This document shows positions 40,981 to 50,924 of a stretch of DNA of 64,000 nucleotides, one piece after another (the first letter of the stretch is position 1; each line of letters begins with the position of its first letter). The stretch is from Scatomonas sp963930955 (GTDB lineage: Bacteria; Bacillota; Clostridia; Lachnospirales; Lachnospiraceae). The stretch is from NCBI GenBank assembly GCA_963930955.1, contig OZ006967.1, positions 2,356,001 through 2,420,000 on the forward strand. The letters run 5' to 3'. The notes below the pieces were generated by a model. It was given only the letters and a program-made list of their open reading frames with translations, did not search any database and was not told the origin of the DNA. The translations under genes were made by a program, and so were the position numbers.

Positions 40981-42372
40981 TTACTCCTCCGTCAGCGTGT
41001 AGGTAATCTTCATGGTCTTGTCCACAGTCTTTACTACCGCTGACGAGAGGTTATTGATGGATGCCAGGTATGGCGTCAGAAGATATGCCGTCCGGTACTC
41101 ATTCCCATAGCTGCCGCCCCAGCCGACCAGGAAGTTCTTGTACTGGAACAGGGGAGTAGCGGCATTATTAAGCCTTGCGCTCCCCTGTGTATGGACCACC
41201 GTATCCTCCGCTGTGATCTGGAAGTCCCCGCCGATGATCAGATCCCCAATAAGTGTCAGATACAGTTCACAGGAGCCGGTTTCACATAAAGGCGTCCATT
41301 CGGATGTAAAGCCAAACTCAATCAGTGTCACATCGGTGGAGTTGGCCAGATTGATCTTGTAAATCCCCGTCTTGTCATAGGCCGGCACATACAGATACCC
41401 GCCCCGGACACAGCATTTCACACTCCGTTCCGCAAAGGTATCAAGGTCGCGGGTGCCCACATCCATCAATTTCGCGTTGGACAGTGTCCACTGACCTTCG
41501 GTAAAGGAATAGTCTGTCTTGGAGATTTTGATCCAGAGCATCACGGCATCCCCCGAAGAGTTTTCCTCATTGGAAAAGCCGTACCAGTACCCGTCCTGCC
41601 CGTCCATGAACTCCCCATATTTCGTATAGCTGCCGAGGAATTCAAAGGTCTCCGGTGTCAGCACTTCGTCCTCCAGGACGGTATAGGTGGAATCATCCAG
41701 CCGCTCGTTCAGCCCGATGGAAAAGACCGGAATCCGCAGCTTCCGAATCCGGACACTGTCATTTTCGTAAGTGATGGAGTAGAGCAGATTGTTCTCAAAA
41801 TCCATCTCCACGGCTTCAAAAAGGACCATCTTGTTGGCATCCGGGATTGCCCCGATATCCGCAGCTTTTAACTGCAGGAAGGTGCTGGCGTCCCCCACAA
41901 GGCTCCCGTAGGCATTCTGTCCGCCGAAAGAGCTGGTGAGCGCCACTGCAGCAATGGTTCCATTCCCCTGACTGGGCGTAAACTCCCAGACAAACTTATA
42001 GCCATTAGCAATGGCCATGCTCTCCGTCAGGTTCAGACTTCCTCTGGCGGTGTTTGCCGTGGAATTCACATCGTTGGACGCATATGCCACCGGGAGGTTG
42101 TCGGACATTTCATAGATATGTCCCGCATCTTCTTCCAAGGTCTTGGAGAACAGCAGGATGCCGCCGATCATGTTAGGACAGATGGGCAGAAGGCTCTCGT
42201 TCCACAAAACTGCCGCATCGTATTCCCCGGTGGCGGCATAAAAGATCCCCATTGGGTTCAGGCCAAGGATATTGTTTACTGCTTCCGTGATCATATTCTC
42301 TTCCGTGACGGTTTCCACATCCCCTGTGGCCTCATCTGTCAGTTCAATCGTCATAACGCCTTTCAAAACCAT
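40981..42372 (-). CDS. Phage tail/minor structural protein
   Basis: 463 residues, GGAGG 9 nt before the ATG. Repeated beta-rich segments (KTGIYKINLANSTDVTLIEF, GYKFVWEFTPSQGNGTIAAV) suggest a beta-propeller or receptor-binding baseplate protein. Position between the baseplate-like protein and the lysis cassette fits a tail tip or fibre protein. No family name can be given from sequence alone. Confidence 0.7.
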   Translation of the reverse strand: MVLKGVMTIELTDEATGDVETVTEENMITEAVNNILGLNPMGIFYAATGEYDAAVLWNESLLPICPNMIGGILLFSKTLEEDAGHIYEMSDNLPVAYASNDVNSTANTARGSLNLTESMAIANGYKFVWEFTPSQGNGTIAAVALTSSFGGQNAYGSLVGDASTFLQLKAADIGAIPDANKMVLFEAVEMDFENNLLYSITYENDSVRIRKLRIPVFSIGLNERLDDSTYTVLEDEVLTPETFEFLGSYTKYGEFMDGQDGYWYGFSNEENSSGDAVMLWIKISKTDYSFTEGQWTLSNAKLMDVGTRDLDTFAERSVKCCVRGGYLYVPAYDKTGIYKINLANSTDVTLIEFGFTSEWTPLCETGSCELYLTLIGDLIIGGDFQITAEDTVVHTQGSARLNNAATPLFQYKNFLVGWGGSYGNEYRTAYLLTPYLASINNLSSAVVKTVDKTMKITYTLTEE

Positions 42373-42392
42373 AATCGCAATCCTCCCATTGC

Positions 42393-44285
42393 TTAAGTGA
42401 GTGTGACCGGACGGCAGAATGCGCCGACCACAGTCCTTCCCGTCATCGTATCCGTATAGCTTTTCTGTACCAGTTCCATCGTCCCCACATCGACTGTCTC
42501 CGTAAAGCCCCTTGCCTGAAGACCGTCGCTGACAGAAAATAGTGCTGATGTTTCCTCAATGTCAATTCTGCCGTCCCAGGCCGCCGCAGCCGCCATTGCC
42601 TGGCCGCTGATGGAAGCGATGCAGTCCCCGATCCCCACACTGCCGGAGCCGTCCTCCATCCGCAGATAAACGTTGAAAATGTTAGTGATGTTCGGCACGA
42701 TATTTTCAATGGGATAATACAAAGACAGGATGTGCTTCCCGCTGTGCCAGGTCTCCACCGGATGATGGAGCAGGATCTTGGCGTTGTTCAGTTCAAAAGT
42801 CACATAGCAGACCGCCTTCCCGTCCTCCGTCCAGGTCACCGGCAGGCTCACCTCCACGGAAATATCCGTGGTTCCTTCCCCGGCAGCGCCATCCTCAGCA
42901 TCCCCAGCTTCCGGTTCCGTCCCGGACGGGCCGTCCTCCGTTCCAGCATTTCCTGCCGCTCCGCTTCCGGACGAAGGGAACGGAATCACGATAGTGCCGC
43001 TGGCCTGGGCGGATTTCTCCACCGCCTGCGCTTCCACATCCACCACCTGCCCGAAGAACTGGGCGTGGTTTTCCTCTTTGGAAGCGAACTCAATACTGAT
43101 GATCCGCACATCCGTTTCTCCGATGGAATACTCAGAGGCATTTGTAAAGGTATGGATGCCGATCTTCCCAGCTTCAATCTGGTTCAGCAGGCCGGAGATG
43201 TTCTTGTCATTCTTGGACTTCGCCTGGGAAAGCCTGGGATTCTTCCCCACGCATTTCAGGCTCTGCCTGCCGCCAATCTTGACCGTAAAAGATGTCACGC
43301 AGGTGATCTGCTGGGCATCCGCCTGCCCGCCGGAGAAGGTCAGCACATCCCCCAGATCCAGCGCCGGGTTCCCGATGGTATCAGAATCAAAGGGCACATA
43401 ATTGACCGCAGATAAAGCGGTGAGGATATTGCGACAAAGTTCCTCCCTGGTCTCTTCCAGTCCGAACTGCAGGAGGGGATTGACTCCCAGGTTCATAGTC
43501 AGCCCGTCATCTTCTTCCAACGCGTAATACTCGGAAGTCTGCGTCCGCAGATTGGTGGAGCTGACCGCCGTGTACCGGGTCACAAAATCAGAGAAACTGC
43601 TGGAAAACCGGTGCTTCTGCCGGATCTCCATCACCGGATTTCCCCCGTATTGATGAAATTCCAGCTTCCCTTCTCGGTTGATGCAGAAGAATCCGCCCAG
43701 TACCTGCGCCGTAAAATACAGCACATCCCGGTAGGTCTCAATGTCATTCTCCGGATAGATAGAAAGCAATTCTGATCCATTGGGAAGCGCTTCGATTTCC
43801 GCCTGGGTCTGTGCCAACTCCACCCCGCAGGCGGTACTGCACAGCGCCATCATCCCATAAGCGGTACCGATGGTCTCAAAACCATTGAAAGCCCGGTCAA
43901 AGCGGAGCATCCGGTCATAAGCCTTCAGTTCCAGCACATGCACCGTCCGGTTGGCCTCACTCACCTCAAAGAGCCCCATGGGGACAGTCTCATAGGCGCC
44001 GCTGGCAAGCCGAAGATGATAGGCTAATTCTACCTCCTCATCCTCCAGCGTATACCGGTCAATATCCAGAAACAGGCTGAGCCCCATCTCCGCAGCATAC
44101 ACCGCGCCCAGTTCAATCTCTGAATTGCCGCAGCACTGGGCCGTGATATAGCCGCTGCCTTTCACAATATCCTCCTGGTCAAAGGGATACTCCACGCCGC
44201 CTGCCGTGGTGATCTTCCCCGTCCAGTAATATTTCCGGGTGTTCCCCTGCACCGCCTGTAGGAACGCCTCGCTCACCGGGTACAT
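42393..44285 (-). CDS. Phage tail/baseplate protein (DUF5048-like)
   Basis: 630 residues, GGAGG 8 nt upstream. The N-terminus (MYPVSEAFLQAVQGNTRKYY) is typical of Firmicute tail proteins that follow the distal tail protein. About 1-350 is Tal/baseplate-hub-like. Near 440-475 is a low-complexity Gly/Ala/Glu linker, and the C-terminal part is beta-rich. Likely a tail-tip or lysin-associated hub protein. Confidence 0.75.
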   Translation of the reverse strand: MYPVSEAFLQAVQGNTRKYYWTGKITTAGGVEYPFDQEDIVKGSGYITAQCCGNSEIELGAVYAAEMGLSLFLDIDRYTLEDEEVELAYHLRLASGAYETVPMGLFEVSEANRTVHVLELKAYDRMLRFDRAFNGFETIGTAYGMMALCSTACGVELAQTQAEIEALPNGSELLSIYPENDIETYRDVLYFTAQVLGGFFCINREGKLEFHQYGGNPVMEIRQKHRFSSSFSDFVTRYTAVSSTNLRTQTSEYYALEEDDGLTMNLGVNPLLQFGLEETREELCRNILTALSAVNYVPFDSDTIGNPALDLGDVLTFSGGQADAQQITCVTSFTVKIGGRQSLKCVGKNPRLSQAKSKNDKNISGLLNQIEAGKIGIHTFTNASEYSIGETDVRIISIEFASKEENHAQFFGQVVDVEAQAVEKSAQASGTIVIPFPSSGSGAAGNAGTEDGPSGTEPEAGDAEDGAAGEGTTDISVEVSLPVTWTEDGKAVCYVTFELNNAKILLHHPVETWHSGKHILSLYYPIENIVPNITNIFNVYLRMEDGSGSVGIGDCIASISGQAMAAAAAWDGRIDIEETSALFSVSDGLQARGFTETVDVGTMELVQKSYTDTMTGRTVVGAFCRPVTLT

Positions 44286-44314
44286 CGGACACCCCTCCTT
44301 CCGTTTCCAGACAT

Positions 44315-44350
44315 CAAAAAAGCACCAATCATTTCTGACTGATGCTCTTT
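44315..44350 (-). terminator. Terminator hairpin after cargo gene (type A)
   Basis: On the minus strand AGCATCAGTCA pairs with TGATTGGTGCT, followed by T6. It follows the 177-residue cargo gene and precedes the tail gene start. Related hairpins lie at 48690 and 54760. Confidence 0.65.
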
Positions 44351-44402
44351 TGATTAATAAATTGTTCAGAGATAAAATGGTATTTTTCCTTATTTCTAAT
44401 CA

Positions 44403-44936
44403 TTATACCAATCCTTTAGATAATATATTTAAAGATCTGGCAAATGAAAGTAAAAATCCACATTGCAAACTATGACTTCTCCCTGGAACTACTTCAAATA
44501 CATATCTTTCATAGGCAAATGTATTTTCACTTTTAATTATATCGTCACAAAAATCAGTATACGTATAATTTTTAGAACCATTTATTATCATAGCATTAAT
44601 TGTTATATCAGATATAATTTTTTTTGAATCATCTGAAAGCTTAATAAACAAATCATTGTATAATCTATGACCACGAGCCATCTTACCATTATCATTTTCA
44701 TAGAAAAGTTTCAAAATTATTTCACAAGAAAATGATAAATTAACAAAGGCAGGCCATAATTTCCATATATCTTCATTTCTACACTCAGGTGCATTTAACA
44801 AAGGAAGTATTGTTGTATACAAATCATGTCCTAATTTGTAATAAGTCTCGGCCAGAACCTTAGCTTGTGAATGACTATAAAATTCAGAATTCTGGGGATG
44901 ATTGGGAACCATTCCGCCTGCGGGATAAGATGTCAT
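44403..44936 (-). CDS. AT-rich cargo gene, possible HEPN/AbiV-like protein
   Basis: 177 residues with AAGGAG 7 nt upstream. Far more AT-rich than the tail genes around it. All-helical; NLSFSCEIILKLFYENDNGK followed by RGHRLYNDLF resembles the HEPN-type helix pair and GH(K/D)L motif seen in AbiV-like abortive infection proteins. This is a family-level guess. Its own terminator follows. Together this looks like a prophage cargo (moron) gene that could exclude other phages. Confidence 0.55.
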   Translation of the reverse strand: MTSYPAGGMVPNHPQNSEFYSHSQAKVLAETYYKLGHDLYTTILPLLNAPECRNEDIWKLWPAFVNLSFSCEIILKLFYENDNGKMARGHRLYNDLFIKLSDDSKKIISDITINAMIINGSKNYTYTDFCDDIIKSENTFAYERYVFEVVPGRSHSLQCGFLLSFARSLNILSKGLV

Positions 44937-45108
44937 AATAGTACTCCTTAATATTAGTGGAAATACAAAATATATTTTATATTCAATTCAACTTTATTGT
45001 TAAAGCATACGCTAGGAGAATTTCTTAATTTCGTTTGTATAAGGGGATGTTTGACTTCGATTTATTTTTTTGAATACATTATAATTCTATCAAAAAAAGG
45101 ATACCTTG

Positions 45109-45471
45109 TCAAAATTCTCTCAGCGTAAAACTCACCGTCCACAGCCCTTTCCGAGAAGTATCCTTCACCAGAGACGCCTTGTAACCTTCGATATACATTT
45201 CCGCCGTTTTCACCGCCAGCGTCTCCATGTCAAAATATCCCACCGGGATTTTTTCCTGCTGTTTAAACTCTGTCAGGATCTTCAGCCACTTTGCTGACAC
45301 GGAAAATGTCACCGGGATGCTCACCACGCCTGCGCGCACCACATCCCGCTGTACCGTCCCGGCCTCCGTTTCCCCGCCAGAGTCCGCCTCCACATCATCC
45401 ATCTGCACCTCATAAGAATCCGGCAGAGGGAGGGCTGTGCCATCAAAAGTCAGATACTGTATAAATGCCAT
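45109..45471 (-). CDS. Phage tail protein, DUF6711-like
   Basis: 120 residues (MAFIQYLTFDGTALPLPDSY, then EVQMDDVEADSGGETEAGTV). It lies directly after the tape measure gene, in the usual position of a distal tail or tail-terminal component. The C-terminal half is beta-rich (GLWTVSFTLREF). 170 AT-rich bases upstream of the cargo gene separate it from the next gene. Confidence 0.75.
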   Translation of the reverse strand: MAFIQYLTFDGTALPLPDSYEVQMDDVEADSGGETEAGTVQRDVVRAGVVSIPVTFSVSAKWLKILTEFKQQEKIPVGYFDMETLAVKTAEMYIEGYKASLVKDTSRKGLWTVSFTLREF

Positions 45472-45474
45472 CGA

Positions 45475-48400
45475 TTACCTCCCTCCTGACCGCAGGTTCT
45501 GTCTTGCCTGCGCTGTTACCACCAGTTCATCCAGTAAAGTGCCGCCCACATACACTGGGATCACAATATTCCCCTGCGGACCGGAAAATCCCGCCAGGGC
45601 TTCCGATACTGCGTAAGAAATCCCGGAAATCAGGTCGGACATATTTCCGCCGGATAAAGTGCTTTCGGCATAGCCATACTCTGACCCGTTCACTTTCGGC
45701 GAGAATACCATATCCGAAGCCACATCCCGGACGGCTTTCTCCACCAAATCCCGGTTCTTCTCAATCCCACTCGCCAGTCCCTTCATAAAGTCCGGCATCC
45801 AAGTCTCATAATCCGCCAGCGGCCCTTCATCCGGAGCCGAGAAATGCAGGAAAGAGCGGATCCGGTCGGCCAGACCGGAAACCGTGTTGATCACACTCTG
45901 GATCATGCTGGAAATCCCGTTGATCAGCCCCTGGATGAAATCCTTGCCCCACTGAAACGCCTGTCCCGGCAGCCCGGTAATAAACCGGATGGCGGAAGCA
46001 AATCCATTGGAAACCACGGAATACAGCCCGGAAAGGGCAGAGCCGATCCCGGAAACCATCCGCTGGAAGGCGGATACTGCCGCTTCACGCAGCGTGGATG
46101 CGATATTCTCCACCGTGGTCTTGATGCTATTCCAGACAGAAGACGCTGTCTGCTTCATGGCGGACCAGATCTGAGAGGCGAACTGAGACAGAGCCGAAAG
46201 CACAGTTTCCACGCCCTGCTTCAGCCCCAAAGCCGCGGAAGTCACCACCTGCCGGATTCCCGACCAGATCTGGGCGGCGGCATTTCTGATATTGTTCCAG
46301 ATATTGGCCGCATCGGATGCAAGCTGGGAGAAATTCCCCGTTACCAAATCAATCAGCAGAAGCACCGGAGCCAGAATCACATTTTTCAGCAGTTCAAAAG
46401 CGCCGGAGGCAATCTGGCAGATCCCCGACCAGATCCCCTGCAGGGTATTCTTTGCGTTTTCCCACAGAGATGAGATGGTTGTAACCACCAGCTGGACAAT
46501 AGGATTCTGTGGGATCGCGTTCCAGGTATTCGTGAAAAACGCGGATACCTGCGACCACAGGCCGCTCCACCAGTCCGGGATCGCAGAAAAAAGCCGATGA
46601 AAATCTGGAACGCCGCCGGGATGGTCTCCGTAAAAAATACCACCAGCCCATTCCACAATTTCATCAGCTTTTGGGATACCGACCGCCACAAGTTCCCGAA
46701 CCACTCCGTGATTGCTCCCCAGTTTTTCACAATGGCGATGATCCCGGCAATGGCCGCCGCCACCCCGGCAATAATGCCGATCACCGGAAGCAGGGAAATG
46801 TTCAGCGCCCCAAAGGAGACCGCCAGAGCCGCAATTACTGGCGTAAGCGCAGTAAGCGCCACCAGCAAAGCCCCAAGGATCACCACAAAATTCTGCGCAG
46901 GTTCCGGCAGCATGCCGAATACCTCGCTCACTGCCGTAATAATGGCCACCAGGGGCGGCAGCACCACATTGGCCAGTTCCACAATCTTTTCCCCCAGAGG
47001 CACCAGCGCCTGCTGCAGCTTCCGGGTATTCGCTTCCATCTCCTGCATGGGCGTCTGGGTCTGGCTGAACAGATTTTCCGCAGATCCGGCTACGCTGTCA
47101 TATGTCTCTCCCACGGAAGTCAGGGAAGTGATAAACTTCAGGTTCCCGTCCTCAGCCATAGTGCCAAAGGCCTGCGCCGCCATGTTCAGGGCTTCCTGCT
47201 GGCTGGTGCAGTTTCCGATATCCGCCACAATGGAATCGATCACCTGCTTCTGGGTAGCTTCCCCGTTCTGCCATGCCAGGAACAAAGACTGGGTCTTCTG
47301 AGAATACAGGTCAATGGAATCCCCGATGGTCCCATCCGCCAGACGGGTAGTCACCTCATTGATGGCGTCATTGACCTTGTCCAGGTTGTAGGCGCCTCCT
47401 TCCAAGCCGTTCTGCAGAAGCTGAAAATACTCCGAAGCGGAATACCCTGCCTGCTCAAATTTTCCGGCATACTCGGACAGGTTATCTCCCAACTCATTGG
47501 TCTTATCCAGACCGTTCTGGGTACCCCGGACAATATAATCCATGGCTTCCTGGGCGGTCAGGCCATACTGCTTCATCAGGGAGTTGACGCCCCGGAGGGT
47601 CTCATTCATGTCAATCTCGTACAGTTCTTCCAAAGTCAGCGCCTGTTTCGTCAGGTTGGTCAGGTCGGTATCTCCCAGATCCCCCAGGTTCTTCTTGACC
47701 ATGATGACCGCTTCTGCTACCGCGTCCATGCTCTGGCCCACACCGGAGCCATACACATTTTTTACAATCTCAGCGCTGGCTTCGGCTGCCTCCCCAGTCT
47801 CCCCGAAGTAGGCGTTTACCTTAGAAACGGCCGTCTCAGTCTCCGCATAAGCGGACACCGCCTTATCGCCCACATCCTGGATCTTATCCCCCACTGCAGA
47901 TAACTGGTCAGCGGCTTCCATCAGCGCCGCGCCCTTAGTGGCCTGAGCAATCTCCCCGATATCATCCGCAGCGCCTTGGGCTGCGTCACCCACATCATTC
48001 AGATCATTGATCAGATTTCGTACCGCCTGCCCGTCATCTACCGTATCCAGGGCATCTGTCAGCTGCTTAATGTCTGCCTTCCCGCCGGTAACCGCTTTTC
48101 CGATCTTCTCCACAGCAGTTTTCAGCTGATCAGAAGAAGCCGTCCCGTTTCGGATCGCCGTCACCAGGCGGCTCCCCAGCACATCGGCGTAATCATCCAC
48201 ACTGGAACCTGTAGCCGCAAACAGTTTATTCAGCCGCTCCGTATTGGAAACCAGCCGCTCCTGCTCTGACTGCAGGCCGGAAAGATCCGCCTTATACCGG
48301 TTCAGCACCCCACGGGTTTCCTCAACCTCCCGCTGGAAAGCCATGTACTGGTTTTTCCCCAGATCGCCCCGCTCAAAGGCTTTCGCCACATCCTCCTGGG

Positions 48401-48632
48401 CTTTTTTCAACGCTTCCAGCTTCTTTTCCGTATCCCAAATAGCCGCCTGCAGAAGCTCCTGCTTCTGGGCTAAGAGGACAGTATTGGACGGATCCAGTTT
48501 CAGAAGGTTATTCACATCCCGAAGCTGGCTCTGGGTCTTCTTTATGGAATTGTTCACCGCGCTCAGCGACTTTTCCAGACCGCTGGTATCGCCGCCGATC
48601 TCTACCGTAATACCCTTGATCCGCCCCGCCAT
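45475..48632 (-). pseudogene. Tape measure protein, frameshifted at a T6 run
   Basis: About 1050 codons in two frames. The first frame begins at 48632 (RIKGITVEIGGDTSGLEKSL), has coiled coils and a TMP core domain (GVGQSMDAVAEAVIMVKKNL) and membrane-like helices (GIIAGVAAAIAGIIAIV). At about 46595, after FQIFIGFF, a T6 run where seven would keep the frame shifts it. The second frame continues SAIPDWWSGLWSQVSAFF to 45475 with repeated NxIxxxW units. TMP sets tail length. If real, the frameshift breaks tail assembly; a sequencing error is possible. Confidence 0.78.
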
Positions 48633-48687
48633 GTGTCACCACCTCCTGAAAATAGACATAAAAAAAGCCCGGATTTCTCCAGGCAAA

Positions 48688-48721
48688 AAGAAAGCATCTG
48701 CCTATATGACAAATGCTTTCC
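48688..48721 (-). terminator. Terminator hairpin after RNHCP gene (type B)
   Basis: On the minus strand AAAGCATTTGTC pairs with GGCAGATGCTTT, with T-rich sequence after. It lies between the RNHCP cargo gene and the tape measure start and resembles the hairpins at 44321 and 54761. Confidence 0.6.
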
Positions 48722-48728
48722 GCAATCA

Positions 48729-49154
48729 TTATTTTAAGCTTCCATCGCCTCCCATAAGGGCGGTCAGTTCCTCAATACGCTCCACCGGAAACGGCGGTTC
48801 GCATAACGGCTTCATGGCGATCGCCATAAGCTTCATCGGGTTATCATCCGCTGCCACCCGGTTGGATGACAGTTTCCCGCAGATACGGCATCGATGGATA
48901 ATGGCCCACTCACCATTTTTTCTTACCCATACAGCAACCGGATCCATAATCCCTCCGCAATCTGCTTCTCTATCCCCAGGCTCATTGTCCAGATGCTGAC
49001 TGCTCAGGCAGTTCGGGCAATGGTTCCTGTGTCCGGATCCCGCGCCTTCCGGAACGACCAGCCGCCCGCACACCTTACAGGTGAACGGATCGGTACAGGC
49101 GTGATTTTTATAATAATGTTTCTCGTATTTTTTCCGTTTATTCTCACGGTTCAT
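48729..49154 (-). CDS. RNHCP-domain cargo protein
   Basis: 141 residues, AGGAGG 8 nt upstream. Contains the RNHCP signature HRNHCPNCLSSQHLD with CKVCGRLV before and IIHRCRICGKL after, four Cys pairs that likely bind zinc. Present between the tail chaperone and tape measure genes with its own terminator, so it is a cargo insertion. The function of RNHCP proteins is unknown. Confidence 0.75.
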   Translation of the reverse strand: MNRENKRKKYEKHYYKNHACTDPFTCKVCGRLVVPEGAGSGHRNHCPNCLSSQHLDNEPGDREADCGGIMDPVAVWVRKNGEWAIIHRCRICGKLSSNRVAADDNPMKLMAIAMKPLCEPPFPVERIEELTALMGGDGSLK

Positions 49155-49368
49155 TGTATTTTCCTCCTGAAAGTCTTTGATGTATTCAAATCCTCCGGGA
49201 GGTTTGCCGGGTTATTGCACGCAAGCCTCCCGGCTTGATACAATAGCACATCCGTTGTTCTTCAAACAGCATACCCCTTCCTGTATTTTATTTGTGCGCA
49301 CAAGGCGAGTATAACAGAGAAAACGTATTTAAGCAATCCGCCAAATCAAAGAAAATCGAGAATAGCCG
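49155..49368. other. Gap upstream of the RNHCP gene
   Basis: About 210 bases. No gene is seen. CCTCCCGG (49191) and its near-complement CCGGGAGG (49195) and GCCTCCCGGC indicate a small hairpin that may terminate the preceding tail chaperone transcript. A promoter for the RNHCP gene probably lies here. Confidence 0.4.
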
Positions 49369-49562
49369 TTAAAATTGATCGAAATCTTTTTGCGTTGCCA
49401 CCACCGCGTATTTGTGCTCATCATTGCGGCTCTCCACATACATGTCATTTACCATCCCGATGGTCAGCAGATCCAGATCCCGGATGGACAGCCCCAGCTG
49501 CACGCACCGCAGGAGGAACAGGGGCGTCGTCATTTCCCGGTCAGTCGGGCGAAGTTTTTTTT
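49369..49562 (-). CDS. Tail assembly chaperone frameshift extension (GT-type)
   Basis: After the A8 run at 49555-49562 (minus strand A AAA AAC slippery heptamer), a -1 shift gives LRPTDREMTTPLFLLRCVQL, ending FDQF at 49369. This short second frame has no independent ribosome binding site. It matches the lambda-like gpG/gpGT scheme where a fraction of ribosomes make a longer chaperone that recruits the tape measure protein. Confidence 0.65.
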
Positions 49563-50546
49563 AGCCTGCACATCCGTCTGGGTATTCAGCCCCCACAGTT
49601 CAATGATCTGGGGCAGTACCTGATAGATGGAAAAAGTGTTAAAGCTGTCCAGCCATTCCTCCGGCGTATCCGGGATGGAAGGGTCGGCATGCTTCGCCAT
49701 CACATAGGCGATATTCTCAAACATTTCCAAAGAGAACAGATCCAGATTGGAATTCTCCGGGTCATTCTTGTCGATCCCTTTTTCCAGATCCCGCAGGTCT
49801 TTGTAGATATCCCGGTGGAACCGCATCCGGTAGATCCGGGGGATGGCGGCGGAGGCCTTAAAGGCGATCTCCTCCTCATTGGTCGCGGACTCAATGTTCG
49901 GCCTTGCCGCCGAGCAGTTGTACAGCACATGGCGAATCTTCTTCACATCCCCGTCAAACTCAAAAAGCAGGGCAAAGTTTGCCGTCTCCACGTTGGCGCT
50001 CTCCACCAGCACGCTGTTGTCGTCCAGGGACTCCTTCAGCACATCCGTCCGGAAGCTCTCCGGCACCATAGCCAGTTCCAGATCCCCCTCATAGCCCATG
50101 TTGTTGGAGATCGTATAGTAGGCGTACCCATCCGCGTAAAAATTGGACGGCTCGCCGTTTGGTTCCAAGGACAGGGATACCGCGCCCGGCATAGCCACCG
50201 GCGTCCCGAAAGTCACGTCCCCGTCCTCATCCACCGTAATCAGTGCGTAATGCACGTTGCAGATATTAAATTTTACCTTATTCTTCTTCGCAGACATTTC
50301 CTGCTCCCTCCATTTCCTTATCCGTCCTGCCCTGCGCTTTCCCTCTGCGGCGAAATCCTTCTGATCCGTATATAATTCCACCCGCACCTCGCTGATCCGG
50401 TAATAGACCTTCCCATCCGCGGAAAAGTTATCGCTCCCCGGAAGCAGGTAACAGACAAAAGGCGGATCCGGCGCTTCCCCTTCCGCGAAATGGTCATAGG
50501 CATAGGGGAATCCGGCGCTTTTCAAAATTTCCAGAAGTTTATCCAT
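49530..50546 (-). CDS. Fused tail-completion / major tail / tail chaperone ORF
   Basis: 338 codons that look like three phage genes joined. Residues 1-67 (ILKSAGFPYAYDHFAEGEAP) are the start of a tail completion protein. Residue 84 onward (MSAKKNKVKFNICNVHYALI, own GGAGG at 50297) is a phi13-type major tail protein. After NEEEI the sequence continues FKASAAIPRIYRMRFHRDIY, the tail chaperone (gpG-like) body to ARLTGK. The C-terminus of the tail completion protein, the C-terminus of the major tail protein and the chaperone N-terminus are missing. In-frame internal deletions are the simplest reading. Confidence 0.72.
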   Translation of the reverse strand: MDKLLEILKSAGFPYAYDHFAEGEAPDPPFVCYLLPGSDNFSADGKVYYRISEVRVELYTDQKDFAAEGKRRAGRIRKWREQEMSAKKNKVKFNICNVHYALITVDEDGDVTFGTPVAMPGAVSLSLEPNGEPSNFYADGYAYYTISNNMGYEGDLELAMVPESFRTDVLKESLDDNSVLVESANVETANFALLFEFDGDVKKIRHVLYNCSAARPNIESATNEEEIAFKASAAIPRIYRMRFHRDIYKDLRDLEKGIDKNDPENSNLDLFSLEMFENIAYVMAKHADPSIPDTPEEWLDSFNTFSIYQVLPQIIELWGLNTQTDVQAKKNFARLTGK

Positions 50547-50922
50547 CCCTCAGGCTCCTTTCGATCTCTTCCTCCAGCTGTCGGATCCCTTTTTCCTCCG
50601 CCGGGGCGATGTGGGCTTTGCCCTCCACCCGGCCGCCGTTCCGCTTCGCGTGGCCGTATTCCAGCAGATGGGCCAGCTGATAGCGGTTTTTGGAATGGAC
50701 GGTCAGCGTCAGGCTGCTGGATGTCTCTTTTGTCTTTTTCACCGCCCAGCTTTTGGCATAGTCCCCGGTATCCTTCGGAGCGTTGGTGCGGATCTCCTCC
50801 CTTACCATCTCCCCAGCATCCCGAACCGCCTGCTTCACATCCTCCGCAGCCAGGTCCGCGTACTCTTCCAGCGTCTCCATGACGGCGTCCGCCAGTTTCC
50901 CGATCTGTACCGTCTGTCCCAT
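50539..50922 (-). CDS. HK97-gp10-family head-tail protein
   Basis: 127 residues from ATG 50922. Contains the gp10 signature KDTGDYAKSWAVKKTKETSS and LAHLLEYGHAKRNGG. It is a tail terminator/head-tail joining protein in HK97-like phages. Ends overlapping the tail-completion start. A GTG two codons upstream is the alternative start. Confidence 0.85.
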   Translation of the reverse strand: MGQTVQIGKLADAVMETLEEYADLAAEDVKQAVRDAGEMVREEIRTNAPKDTGDYAKSWAVKKTKETSSSLTLTVHSKNRYQLAHLLEYGHAKRNGGRVEGKAHIAPAEEKGIRQLEEEIERSLRDG

Positions 50923-50924
50923 GG

